Position numbers and translations under genes: made by a program
From: Alkalimonas collagenimarina
GTDB lineage: Bacteria > Pseudomonadota > Gammaproteobacteria > Enterobacterales > Alteromonadaceae
Length of the DNA: 64,000 nt
Direction: 5' to 3'
NCBI RefSeq assembly: GCF_030717845.1
Contig: NZ_JAUZVZ010000004.1
Location: 1 to 64,000, forward strand
In this document: positions 25,467 to 33,633 of the stretch, in pieces
Layout: every line of letters begins with the position of its first letter
Position numbering within the stretch: the first letter of the stretch is position 1
Notes under the pieces: model-generated
The model's input: only the letters and a program-made list of their open reading frames with translations
What the model was told of the DNA's origin: nothing
Databases searched by the model: none

Positions 25467-28400
25467 TCAGAACACTGCACGCACGCTCAGTGCATAACGA
25501 CGATCTGTGGTGAAGCTCAACGCATCCGTTCTTTCGCCTTCCTGGTTCATCTGATACTGAGTCTTGGTTTCAGCCTTTAGCAAGTTACTGCCTTCAATAC
25601 CGATTTTCCAATTATCATTAATGCTGTAATACAAGCTAGCATCCATCATGCCCGACGCCTTGGCAAAGGCAGGTACGTACTCTTCAGATTCACGCAGGGT
25701 CAACAGGTACTCGGAGCGCCATGTATAAGCCAAACGAAATGACACATCATTGTATTCGTACATACCAACGATGTTCATGTTTTGGTCTGAATACCCTTGC
25801 AATGGCAGGCCACTGAAAACACGGAACGTATTACGGTTATCAGAGATGCGATTACCAGCCTCATCAAAGCCCAAAGTTCCTTGTGAAATCTCATTCGGGT
25901 CTTCCAGACCACTTTGATCGATATAGGTAAAGTTAAACTGTAAACCTAAACCACTCCACGCGCCTGGCAACATGTCATAGAATTGCGAGTAAGAAAACTC
26001 AACCCCACGAATGCTACCAGAACCTGTGTTTGCTGGGCCATAAGCCGAAACGTTGTAAGTCTCTCCACTGTACTCAATATCAAGTTCAAACGACCGATTA
26101 CGGATGATGTTATCCAAGCGTTTGTGGAATACTCCTACCGCTAAAAAACCAGCCGGCGCAAAGTACCATTCGGTTGTCAGATCGATATTAATAGACTCTT
26201 CCGGCTCCAGATAAGGATTGCCAGCTAATCCGGTCACGGCTATATCATCAAGACCAACCACAGGGTTTGTCTCTTCATCATAATCAGCCCCCGGAGTTTG
26301 CAGACGGCGGGTATAGTCTAAATCTAACAAGCTGATATTGCGTGCATCGACCAAGCTTGGGTAGTACAACCCTTTGGAGGCGGCAAAACGCACCACTACC
26401 TCATCGGTAACCCCAAAGTTCAAGTTCAGGCTTGGTAAAATGGTGCTGTAATCCGTCCCTTTAACCGTACTCAGTTGCGACTCACCAGACGCAAGATCGA
26501 AGTAGCGCTGATACTCAGGCTGTTGCATTACATTGTATAGTGAAGTCCCCGGATCACCGCGATTGCTCGCTAATGGCTGGACAAAGGCACCGGTCGATTC
26601 CAATTTATAATTGACATAGCGCAAACCGATGTTCCCTTTCACAGGAATTGCAGCGTCAATCACATCAAAATCACCGCGCACATAAAGCTCGGTTCGTTTT
26701 TCATTGGAAGAACTAATGTTATGCGCAGCAAATGGCCCTTCAACACGGCCCGGTTTATCGGTATAAGGGACGTAAACACCGGTACAAACTCCATCGTTAG
26801 CCGCGCTGCTTGTAGCATTATGCCACCCATCACGACAGCCTTGACGCAGCGATTCAGCGTAGTTTCGCACCAGATCCATTCTTGGGAATAAAAAGTTATT
26901 CACATCGCCCAAAAGAACCTTGCCATTGTAGTAATCTGAAAAATCAACACGCTCAAACAATTCAGGTCGATTCACCGCAGCCGCCGCATTACGATCATTC
27001 ATATCCCAAGGCGTCCCGATAGCAGACCAACCTTCATAAGCAGTATCACGAACCGTTAAATCTTTGTCGGTAAAGTAAAACCCTGTCTTAATGCCTGTGA
27101 AAACACCATCAAGCTCATAAGTAAGGTCGAACTTAATGCTATTGGCCTTGGCGGTATTGTGCTCTTCTTGTTCCATACCGCTGCCTAAAAACACATTTGG
27201 CACCGGGCCATTCCAATCTTCATTGGGGGAAAACCCCGCAGTCAAGATGTTATCGCTTAGAAATTCGACCGTAGGCCGCGAACCACGCATATCAAGGAAA
27301 TATGGTGATACCACATGCACATGATTGCCACGCGTCTGACCTGACATACTGTAGTTATGCACCACTTTGTCCGAATCAATTCGCTGAAAATCAAATGCCA
27401 GTGTTAAACGATCGGTTGGCCGATAAACCACGTTAAGTGAGGTATCTTCAACGGTATTTTCGTTGTAGTTCCAACGGCTGCGATAAAAGAATGGTGTTTC
27501 AGGGCTCACTCCAAGAGCAACCCCTGAAGTGACAAAGCCATTGTCTGTGGTCAAAGGATAACCATCGGCTGCATCGTCCCGCCAATTTTGCGATGATCCC
27601 ATAAAGCTTCTGAAACCTTGAGCTGCCTGACCAATTTGACGTTCATTCCACTCTAAAGAGGCTCTGGAATTAATGTGTTCTAAGGTTGCAACCAGCGTAT
27701 CGTCGGTATTAGCCCACTGCAACGAAGTAGTGAAACCAGTGCGTTTACGATCATTGTCTGCCGTACTCATATGGATAGCAACGGGCACATGCCAAATGCT
27801 ACCAGCCGGCTGCCCCGGAAGTGCCGGGCCATCGACCGGTGAGTCAGGGTCAACTCCCGTAATACCGCCCCACTCATCTAAAGTAGGTATGAATGCATCA
27901 CCACGTGAATGAAAGTTGCCTAAACCGATACCATCACCACGTGTTTTAAATTCTGAATGAGAGCCTGAAATCAAAAAACCAAATCGACCGGCATTGGTCT
28001 CCCAGCTATCTGAGAACAGCGCTGAAAAAGAAGGGGTCACTTCTTTACGAAAATCACCATAATTGGCTTTAGCATTAAAAGAGAACAAGCGATCTTGAGA
28101 GTCAAATGGCTTGCGAGTGATCAAGTTGACGGTGCCAGCAATACCACCTGAAATCAGATCTGCGGTCTGGTTTTTAACCACCTCTACGGCACCTAATAAC
28201 TCGGCGGGGAAATCCTCATAGCTCAGTCCCCCCCATGGATTTGCACTAAAGGCTCCACGGCCGTTCACTTCGGAGCGAACACGATCTAAACCACGGACCA
28301 AGACGCCAGTACCTTCATCGGCATAATGTTTAGGGTCATCGGAGGAAGCAAAGCGTTCAATGGTAACTCCCGGAACCCTTTGTAAGGCTTCGGTCACCGA

Positions 28401-28652
28401 TCTGTCAGGTAAGGCACCAATGTCGGATGCGGTTATTAAGTCTTTGACAGTATCGGCAAAACGCTTCTGATTCTGCGCACTAAGGATACTATCGCGCATG
28501 CCCCTAACCTCAAGAACTTCTACTGGTTCATCATTACTTTCCAAAATGACATCGCTGTCATTATCAGCTAAAGCAAAGGCTGGGTTAATGCCAATAATCG
28601 CTGCAGCAACCGCTAACGTTAACTTGTTACTATTAAATTTTGTTCCAGGCAT
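25467..28652 (-). CDS. TonB-dependent receptor (Xanthomonas/Caulobacter carbohydrate-receptor type)
   Basis: A 1,061-residue outer-membrane active-transport receptor. It has a signal peptide (LTLAVAAAIIGINPAFALA, cleavage near residue 29) and a TonB-box-like V-E-V-L-E-V-R-G at about residues 43-50. The plug domain follows (SDIGALPDRSVTEALQRVPGV, the V-L-V-R-G-L-D segment, A-G-T-V-N-L-I-T-R-K-P), then a 22-strand-type barrel ending in Phe (LSVRAVF). The long form and plug motifs match the TonB-Xanth-Caul subfamily used for oligosaccharide uptake. It diverges from the GH20 hexosaminidase gene, implying import of N-acetylglucosamine-containing oligomers. Codons 31-36 contain a palindrome repeated elsewhere in the locus. 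Confidence 0.92.
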   Translation of the reverse strand: MPGTKFNSNKLTLAVAAAIIGINPAFALADNDSDVILESNDEPVEVLEVRGMRDSILSAQNQKRFADTVKDLITASDIGALPDRSVTEALQRVPGVTIERFASSDDPKHYADEGTGVLVRGLDRVRSEVNGRGAFSANPWGGLSYEDFPAELLGAVEVVKNQTADLISGGIAGTVNLITRKPFDSQDRLFSFNAKANYGDFRKEVTPSFSALFSDSWETNAGRFGFLISGSHSEFKTRGDGIGLGNFHSRGDAFIPTLDEWGGITGVDPDSPVDGPALPGQPAGSIWHVPVAIHMSTADNDRKRTGFTTSLQWANTDDTLVATLEHINSRASLEWNERQIGQAAQGFRSFMGSSQNWRDDAADGYPLTTDNGFVTSGVALGVSPETPFFYRSRWNYNENTVEDTSLNVVYRPTDRLTLAFDFQRIDSDKVVHNYSMSGQTRGNHVHVVSPYFLDMRGSRPTVEFLSDNILTAGFSPNEDWNGPVPNVFLGSGMEQEEHNTAKANSIKFDLTYELDGVFTGIKTGFYFTDKDLTVRDTAYEGWSAIGTPWDMNDRNAAAAVNRPELFERVDFSDYYNGKVLLGDVNNFLFPRMDLVRNYAESLRQGCRDGWHNATSSAANDGVCTGVYVPYTDKPGRVEGPFAAHNISSSNEKRTELYVRGDFDVIDAAIPVKGNIGLRYVNYKLESTGAFVQPLASNRGDPGTSLYNVMQQPEYQRYFDLASGESQLSTVKGTDYSTILPSLNLNFGVTDEVVVRFAASKGLYYPSLVDARNISLLDLDYTRRLQTPGADYDEETNPVVGLDDIAVTGLAGNPYLEPEESINIDLTTEWYFAPAGFLAVGVFHKRLDNIIRNRSFELDIEYSGETYNVSAYGPANTGSGSIRGVEFSYSQFYDMLPGAWSGLGLQFNFTYIDQSGLEDPNEISQGTLGFDEAGNRISDNRNTFRVFSGLPLQGYSDQNMNIVGMYEYNDVSFRLAYTWRSEYLLTLRESEEYVPAFAKASGMMDASLYYSINDNWKIGIEGSNLLKAETKTQYQMNQEGERTDALSFTTDRRYALSVRAVF
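28545..28562. promoter_or_regulatory. LacI/NagR-like palindromic operator candidate inside the receptor gene
   Basis: AATGACATCGCTGTCATT has perfect 7-base arms (AATGACA/TGTCATT). It lies in the coding sequence 90 bases after the receptor start. The same 18-mer, extended to 20 identical bases, recurs at 35226-35243. As I recall it, the NagR operator of Shewanella has the consensus AATGACARCGYTGTCATT, which this matches at 17 of 18 positions. Confidence 0.55.
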
Positions 28653-28674
28653 GGCGTTACTCTCTTCTCTTTAT

Positions 28675-28714
28675 ATTATAGTTGTATACATCGAGTACAG
28701 ACCGGCGCTGGTCT
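28675..28714 (-). promoter_or_regulatory. Receptor promoter -10 box with palindrome over the -35 region
   Basis: A perfect TATAAT on the minus strand (28675-28680) would start transcription about 16 bases before the receptor ATG, with AGAGAAGAGAG as ribosome-binding site. Its -35 position has no consensus but carries AGACC-GGCGCT-GGTCT (28699-28714). That near-perfect palindrome sits inside a longer dyad with arms ACATCGA (28688-28694) and TCGATGT (28717-28723). This suggests regulator-dependent expression. Confidence 0.5.
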
Positions 28715-28782
28715 TTTCGATGTTATGTACTGATAGCGTTGATCAGCCAAGCTCGGCCACTGCTTCACCCCAAGCTCATTGT

Positions 28783-28815
28783 TACTTTGTACCAACCGGA
28801 GCAAAAAGTAAACAG
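28783..28815. promoter_or_regulatory. Shared regulatory element, copy A
   Basis: TACTTTGTACCA (28783-28794), 11 variable bases, then AAGTAAACAG (28806-28815). Arms TACTTT and AAAGTA form a dyad spaced 22 bases apart. Copy B at 36579-36611 shares 27 of 33 positions. Both copies lie in divergent promoter regions of the same locus and are read in the same orientation upstream of a plus-strand enzyme gene. Confidence 0.6.
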
Positions 28816-28884
28816 TTATTTTGCCAAATAAGTGATATTCTGCTTTTGTTTATTTGTTTTTGCTTGACTTACAAATCATTAGAA

Positions 28885-28899
28885 TGTTACCAAGTAACA
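28885..28899. promoter_or_regulatory. Small palindrome upstream of the hexosaminidase gene
   Basis: TGTTAC-CAA-GTAACA has perfect 6-base arms. It lies 36 bases before the hexosaminidase ATG and resembles the left part of element A (TGTTACTTTGTACCA, 28780-28794). It could be a second operator. Just upstream is TTGACT (28864-28869), with no good -10 partner. Confidence 0.35.
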
Positions 28900-28934
28900 A
28901 TTAAAGGTGACTAAAACGACAGTAAGGTTTAGCT

Positions 28935-31900
28935 ATGTTTCGATCTGTTGTACAGAGCAGTTTTATTCTCTTGTGTTTGTGTTGTGCTCCGGCAGCGCTA
29001 TCTACCAGTAGCCCCGACCATCGACTCATGCCCTACCCTCAACAACTGGAGTTTCATCAGCAAGCGGCCTTTAGTGTCTCTGATCACATTGCGATAGAGC
29101 TACCTAAAGAAGATGCTCTGCTATCGGCGGCCATCAAACGATTTCTTCAGCGGCTCCACCGCCAAACCGATATTCAACTAGAGCAGGATCAACAGGCAAC
29201 CGTTAAGTTCGAGCTGAAACTGGCCAACGCAAAAACGACATATAGCCCTAAACTACATGATGATGAATCCTATCAGCTCACAATCAGTGAAGAACGAATC
29301 GTTTTAAAGGCAGAAAATTATGCAGGCGTATTTCATGGTTTGGAAACCTTACTCCAACTCGCGGAGCACGATGAAGGCATGATCAGCTTCCCAGCCGTCA
29401 CTATCAACGATTTTCCGCGCTTTCCGTGGCGGGGCTTACTGTTGGATCCTGCCCGTCATTTTTTACCCGTCGACACCATCAAGCGACAAATTGATGGCAT
29501 GGCTGCGATGAAGTTAAATGTGTTGCACTGGCACCTGACCGATGATCAAGGCTGGCGTATTGAGTCTAAGCGCTTTCCACAGCTGCACCAAGTGGGTGGG
29601 CAAGATGGCTATTACCGCCAGCAAGATATACGCGATATTGTGCAGTATGCTAAGGAGCGCGGCATACGAGTGGTTCCTGAAATTGATCTTCCCGGGCATA
29701 CCACCGCACTAGGTGCCGCTTACCCGGAGTTGATGGCCATGCCGGGGCCAGATAAGCCTGAAATTCATTGGGGAGTTCACCCTGCGGCATTGGATCCATC
29801 AAATGAACAGGTCTATGTTTTTATTGAGCAGCTACTGGAGGAGGTTACTGAATTATTTCCAGATCGCTATATTCATATTGGTGGCGATGAAGTCTTACCT
29901 GACCATTGGCATGCCAATCAATCTATTCAACAGTTTATGCGACAACATCAACTCGATGATCATGTCGCTTTACATGATTATTTTAACCAGCGACTCCTGG
30001 CAATTATTACCGGGTTCGATCGCATGATGATCGGCTGGGATGAAGTTCTGACGCCTGAGCTACCTGACTCCGTGCTGGTACAGTCGTGGCGTGGCATGGA
30101 CTCAATGGCACAAGCCGCTCAACAAGGGCATGGGGCAATTTTATCAACCGGGTTTTATCTTGATCAGCCCCAAGCTGCATCGTATCACTATCGAGTCGAT
30201 CCTCTGCCACAGGCCTCACCACCACTCCCTGATGATCTGCTGGCATGGTCCAGCTGGACATTAGCCGCAGAAAGAAAGCGCGGATCGCCCATCGAAGCTG
30301 AGTTGTTTCTGCTGTACCTTCCAGATCATACCATTAAAGGCTATATAGACTTTGCAGGCCGAAGTCGTATCCCGCTGAATCAACTCGAACTGGAGGCCAA
30401 TCGACTTCGTTTCCACGTAGATAGTTGGATGGGACCTATAGCCGCAGAATTATTGCTAGGTAAAGAACTAACCGGACAGCTGATCGTCGGAAATGCGCCA
30501 TACGCCGCATCAGGCCAACAACAATTTTTCTATGAGCAAAATAAAGCGGTGCCCAAAGGGGTATCCCGGCCAGAGCTGTCCAATACACAGCAACAGCATA
30601 TTCTTGGTGGCGAAATTGCCCTCTGGGGGGAAATGGTCACTCAAGACTTGATTGATCGCCGTTTATGGCCACAAGCGGCAGTAGTCGCCGAACGCTTATG
30701 GTCAGCCGCAACCATGACTGATGAAGATTTTATGTACCAACGGCTGGAGCACATCGAGCAATGGCTTGCTTACTCGGTGGATATGCAGCACTTTGCCCAA
30801 CAGCAAAAAGGCTTCGCTAGTCTGGTGAAGGAACAGGGCATCAGCGCGTTACAGCAATTTGTTCTCGCGTTGGAACCCGCGCACTACTACCATCGTTTGC
30901 ATGAAAAATCAGTGCTTGATCAGTATCATAATCAGGCTCCCCTGGATCGGTTAGTCGATTTCTTACCCGCTGAGCAGCATGAGTTTCGTCGTTTAGAACA
31001 ATTGACACAACAATGGTTAAACTCACCACAGCAAACGGATATTAGTCCACTAAAAAGACAGTTCGCGACATGGCAGCAAGCGCCAGAGCAACTCACGCCT
31101 TGGCTAAAACAGAATGCAGCAGCACAAGAGCTTCCACCACTTATTTCAAAGGTGAGTGAGCTTGCCACCATCGGTTTACGGCTAGTAGATAGCAGCCAAC
31201 CGCTGACACTGCAGGAGCGCCAGCAGCTCACGGCAACAGTACAGCAAACAGATGGCATTCATGCTGAATTGGTCATTGCTCTACAGCGCCTCATCACTCA
31301 GTTGCTGCAAGGAATACCCGTCAGTTCAGTATGGGTTGATGGCGGCTTCACCTCCGGTATTGAAGGCCCGGCCTTCGGCCCAGATGGCTTCTTGTATCTG
31401 GTTAACTACCAGCAGGATGGCACCATAGGTCGCGTTAGTCCAGATGGCGCGGCAGAGCTATTTATCACACTACCGGAAGGGCGTATTGGCAACGGTATTC
31501 AGTTTCGCAAAGATGGTCTCATGATGATCGCCGACTACACCGGACACGCTATCCTAAGCTACGATGTCACCACAAAATCGCTTGATGTCTATGCACACAA
31601 CTCCGCCATGCATCAACCCAATGATCTCACCATTAGTCGAAGTGGAGTTATTTTTGCCAGTGACCCTGACTGGTCTCATAGCAATGGCCAGTTATGGCGA
31701 ATAGATCATGATGGCAGCACACACTTGATCGAATCCAACATCGGCACCAGCAATGGCATTGAAATAATGCCCGATCAACAAAGGCTGCTGGTCAATGAAA
31801 GTGTACAGCGGCGGATTTGGCAATACCCTATCAACAGCAAATACAACCTGGGAGAAAGAGCACTAATTGCCGCCTTTTCCAGCGAAGGATTGGATGGTAT

Positions 31901-32123
31901 GCGTGCCAGTACCCGGGGCGACATAGCAGTAACGCGTTACGGGAAAGGTACCGTGTTACTGCTTGATCACTATGGCCAAATTCAGTATGAAATCCCCCTG
32001 CAGCATCAAGCACCAACCAACGTGGCTTTTCAGTATAAGAATCAACAACCAATCGCCCTCGTCATCACTATGCAAGATTGCGGCTGTATTGAGCGCGTTG
32101 AGCTACCGAACCACCAGCCTTAA
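28935..32123 (+). CDS. Beta-N-acetylhexosaminidase (GH20) fused to SMP-30/gluconolactonase-like domain
   Basis: A 1,062-residue secreted or periplasmic enzyme. It has a signal peptide (residues 1-24), a GH20b domain (about 30-160), then the GH20 barrel: FPWRGLLLDPARHF, LHWHLTDDQGWRI at about 195, VVPEIDLPGHT, the catalytic Asp-Glu pair D318-E319 in I-H-I-G-G-D-E-V, and GGEIALWGE. A roughly 100-residue insert (about 430-535) splits the barrel before GGEIALWGE. After a helical region, residues about 799-1060 form a six-blade SMP-30-type propeller with metal-ligand positions in GIEGPAF, HQPND and TSNGIE/ASDPDW. GH20 releases terminal GlcNAc/GalNAc. The lactonase partner is unusual. It diverges from the TonB receptor. 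Confidence 0.9.
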   Translation: MFRSVVQSSFILLCLCCAPAALSTSSPDHRLMPYPQQLEFHQQAAFSVSDHIAIELPKEDALLSAAIKRFLQRLHRQTDIQLEQDQQATVKFELKLANAKTTYSPKLHDDESYQLTISEERIVLKAENYAGVFHGLETLLQLAEHDEGMISFPAVTINDFPRFPWRGLLLDPARHFLPVDTIKRQIDGMAAMKLNVLHWHLTDDQGWRIESKRFPQLHQVGGQDGYYRQQDIRDIVQYAKERGIRVVPEIDLPGHTTALGAAYPELMAMPGPDKPEIHWGVHPAALDPSNEQVYVFIEQLLEEVTELFPDRYIHIGGDEVLPDHWHANQSIQQFMRQHQLDDHVALHDYFNQRLLAIITGFDRMMIGWDEVLTPELPDSVLVQSWRGMDSMAQAAQQGHGAILSTGFYLDQPQAASYHYRVDPLPQASPPLPDDLLAWSSWTLAAERKRGSPIEAELFLLYLPDHTIKGYIDFAGRSRIPLNQLELEANRLRFHVDSWMGPIAAELLLGKELTGQLIVGNAPYAASGQQQFFYEQNKAVPKGVSRPELSNTQQQHILGGEIALWGEMVTQDLIDRRLWPQAAVVAERLWSAATMTDEDFMYQRLEHIEQWLAYSVDMQHFAQQQKGFASLVKEQGISALQQFVLALEPAHYYHRLHEKSVLDQYHNQAPLDRLVDFLPAEQHEFRRLEQLTQQWLNSPQQTDISPLKRQFATWQQAPEQLTPWLKQNAAAQELPPLISKVSELATIGLRLVDSSQPLTLQERQQLTATVQQTDGIHAELVIALQRLITQLLQGIPVSSVWVDGGFTSGIEGPAFGPDGFLYLVNYQQDGTIGRVSPDGAAELFITLPEGRIGNGIQFRKDGLMMIADYTGHAILSYDVTTKSLDVYAHNSAMHQPNDLTISRSGVIFASDPDWSHSNGQLWRIDHDGSTHLIESNIGTSNGIEIMPDQQRLLVNESVQRRIWQYPINSKYNLGERALIAAFSSEGLDGMRASTRGDIAVTRYGKGTVLLLDHYGQIQYEIPLQHQAPTNVAFQYKNQQPIALVITMQDCGCIERVELPNHQP

Positions 32124-32131
32124 CAAGGCTG
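32115..32131 (+). terminator. Short hairpin at the end of the hexosaminidase gene
   Basis: CAGCCTT (32115-32121), AAC, AAGGCTG (32125-32131) overlaps the stop codon and is followed by ATTGTGTTA. It is a possible terminator between convergent genes, with a weak T-tract. Confidence 0.4.
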
Positions 32132-32157
32132 ATTGTGTTACTAGTAGAGTTTGGATG

Positions 32158-33633
32158 TTAACTCGCCACCTGCTCAGTCTGATGAGGGTTATCGACAATA
32201 GGCCAAATTGGACGCTTTAGCTTCTTGTATTGATTTAAACATGGGTTGCTTGGATACGGCGCTTCAGCATCGATATAGATAATAGCGCTGGCTACCTTAG
32301 AAAACCCCTGATAAAAATGATTGGTCGATTTGACAACGAGCCCATGCCGTAGTGCCGGGTCAATCCCCATAACCTGAAACAAACTTGGGTCAAACGACTG
32401 GCAGCGGTTGCTATTAAGGATCACATCAATGCCGTCAAAGTGGATCCATGCACAAGCTCCCATGGGGACATCACTACCACCAAAACGTTGAAAAGCAGTT
32501 TCTTTTAACGCCTTCACCACGACGACTTTATCAACCGGGTCACCTGCCGTGGCACAGCTTTTGCCGCCAAATCGTAATGGGATCTCAGCCCCTTCACCAG
32601 CAGCAAAGCACAATTGTACCGCCATAGGGTCCCAGATTGTGCCAAAAGCAACCTGAGTTACTTTGCTACGAATCACCTCATGCAACAATAAAGTACCATC
32701 GCCCGCAACCCCACCCCCAGGATTATCCCAAACATCAGCTAGCACCACAGGGCCTTTCCTGCTAGCGCATAACTCGGCCACCCCCTGCTGTACCGACAGC
32801 ATCTCCGGCATGGTTTTGCCGCGAAATGAAAATAACTCCTCACCCAACTGCCGAGCTAACCGCTCTCCCAGCTCAGCATGGTTATCGGTGATCACTAAAA
32901 TCTGACAGCCCATTTCCGGAACGTCACCCGCCATAAAGCCATGAATAACAGAAATAGACAATACATCAGGCAATAACTCCAATTGTCTGACTTTATGAAT
33001 AAAGGATTTCATCGGCTCAGTGCTCGTCGGCAATACCGCGATCATTTTGCAGTCAAAATGACTAATGCATGGCTTCACCTTTTGCTGCACAGCGGCAATA
33101 GCTATATCAACCAACTCACGAGCTCGATCCATAAAATCAATGTGGGGGAATTCCTTAAATGCGATCAGTACATTAGCAGCTGCCATGCGCTTTTGGGTCA
33201 AGTGGCTGTGTGGGTCCAGCTCAGCAGCAATGACTACCTTGTCACCAACTATCTGACGGATACGGTGAAGTAAATCACCTTCACAGTCATCATAGCCCTG
33301 TGCAACCATCGCACCATGCAAGCCAAGGATCACTGCATCAACCGGCAGTGCCTGCTGCAACTGCTGTAATAATTCATCTCGCAAATATTCATAGGTCTGG
33401 CGATTCAACAGCCCACCCGGCTCCGCCCAGCTGCAACTTCCTTCTATCAACTCGAAGTCATATTGCACAGCCTTTTCACGGCAAGCAATTAAAGGAGCAC
33501 TGCATAAAGTTGGTGTATCCGGGTGCTCACCAGGCTTGGCATAAAAGCTGGATCGGAAACTATTCATATCGGTAAACATGGGGGAAAAGGTATTGGTTTC
33601 AGTGGCTAAAGAAGCCGTAAAAATCCGCATCAT
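32158..33633 (-). CDS. M81 family metallopeptidase (MlrC-like)
   Basis: A 491-residue cytoplasmic protein matching the M81/MlrC family: N-terminal MRIFTASLATETNTFSP, GLHGAMVAQGYDDCEGD, ELDPHSH (metal-binding region), FKEFPHIDFMDRA, then the C-terminal DUF1485-type half with V-L-A-D-V-W-D-N-P-G-G-G and STNHFYQGFS. MlrC is the sphingomonad zinc peptidase that finishes microcystin degradation. Most family members are found outside microcystin degraders, have unknown substrates, and sit with transporters. The ATG forms an ATGA overlap with the symporter stop; a second ATG follows at 33630. It is the last gene of rpiR-ridA-symporter-M81. I infer a role in cleaving D- or beta-linked peptides taken up by the symporter. 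Confidence 0.85.
   Translation of the reverse strand: MMRIFTASLATETNTFSPMFTDMNSFRSSFYAKPGEHPDTPTLCSAPLIACREKAVQYDFELIEGSCSWAEPGGLLNRQTYEYLRDELLQQLQQALPVDAVILGLHGAMVAQGYDDCEGDLLHRIRQIVGDKVVIAAELDPHSHLTQKRMAAANVLIAFKEFPHIDFMDRARELVDIAIAAVQQKVKPCISHFDCKMIAVLPTSTEPMKSFIHKVRQLELLPDVLSISVIHGFMAGDVPEMGCQILVITDNHAELGERLARQLGEELFSFRGKTMPEMLSVQQGVAELCASRKGPVVLADVWDNPGGGVAGDGTLLLHEVIRSKVTQVAFGTIWDPMAVQLCFAAGEGAEIPLRFGGKSCATAGDPVDKVVVVKALKETAFQRFGGSDVPMGACAWIHFDGIDVILNSNRCQSFDPSLFQVMGIDPALRHGLVVKSTNHFYQGFSKVASAIIYIDAEAPYPSNPCLNQYKKLKRPIWPIVDNPHQTEQVAS

Noticed and set aside
28864-28892. Sigma-70 promoter for the hexosaminidase gene from TTGACT at 28864
   Set aside because: No -10-like hexamer occurs at 16-18 bases; TAGAAT is only 10 bases away.
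28498-28914. 138-codon plus-strand frame spanning the receptor start and the divergent promoter region
   Set aside because: It overlaps the receptor signal-peptide coding region in antisense and crosses the promoter and operator elements; no family resemblance.
32158-33633. Microcystin degradation gene mlrC
   Set aside because: The protein is of the MlrC family, but mlrA, mlrB and mlrD are not present in the window and the context is amino-sugar/D-amino-acid metabolism, so the specific function is not claimed.
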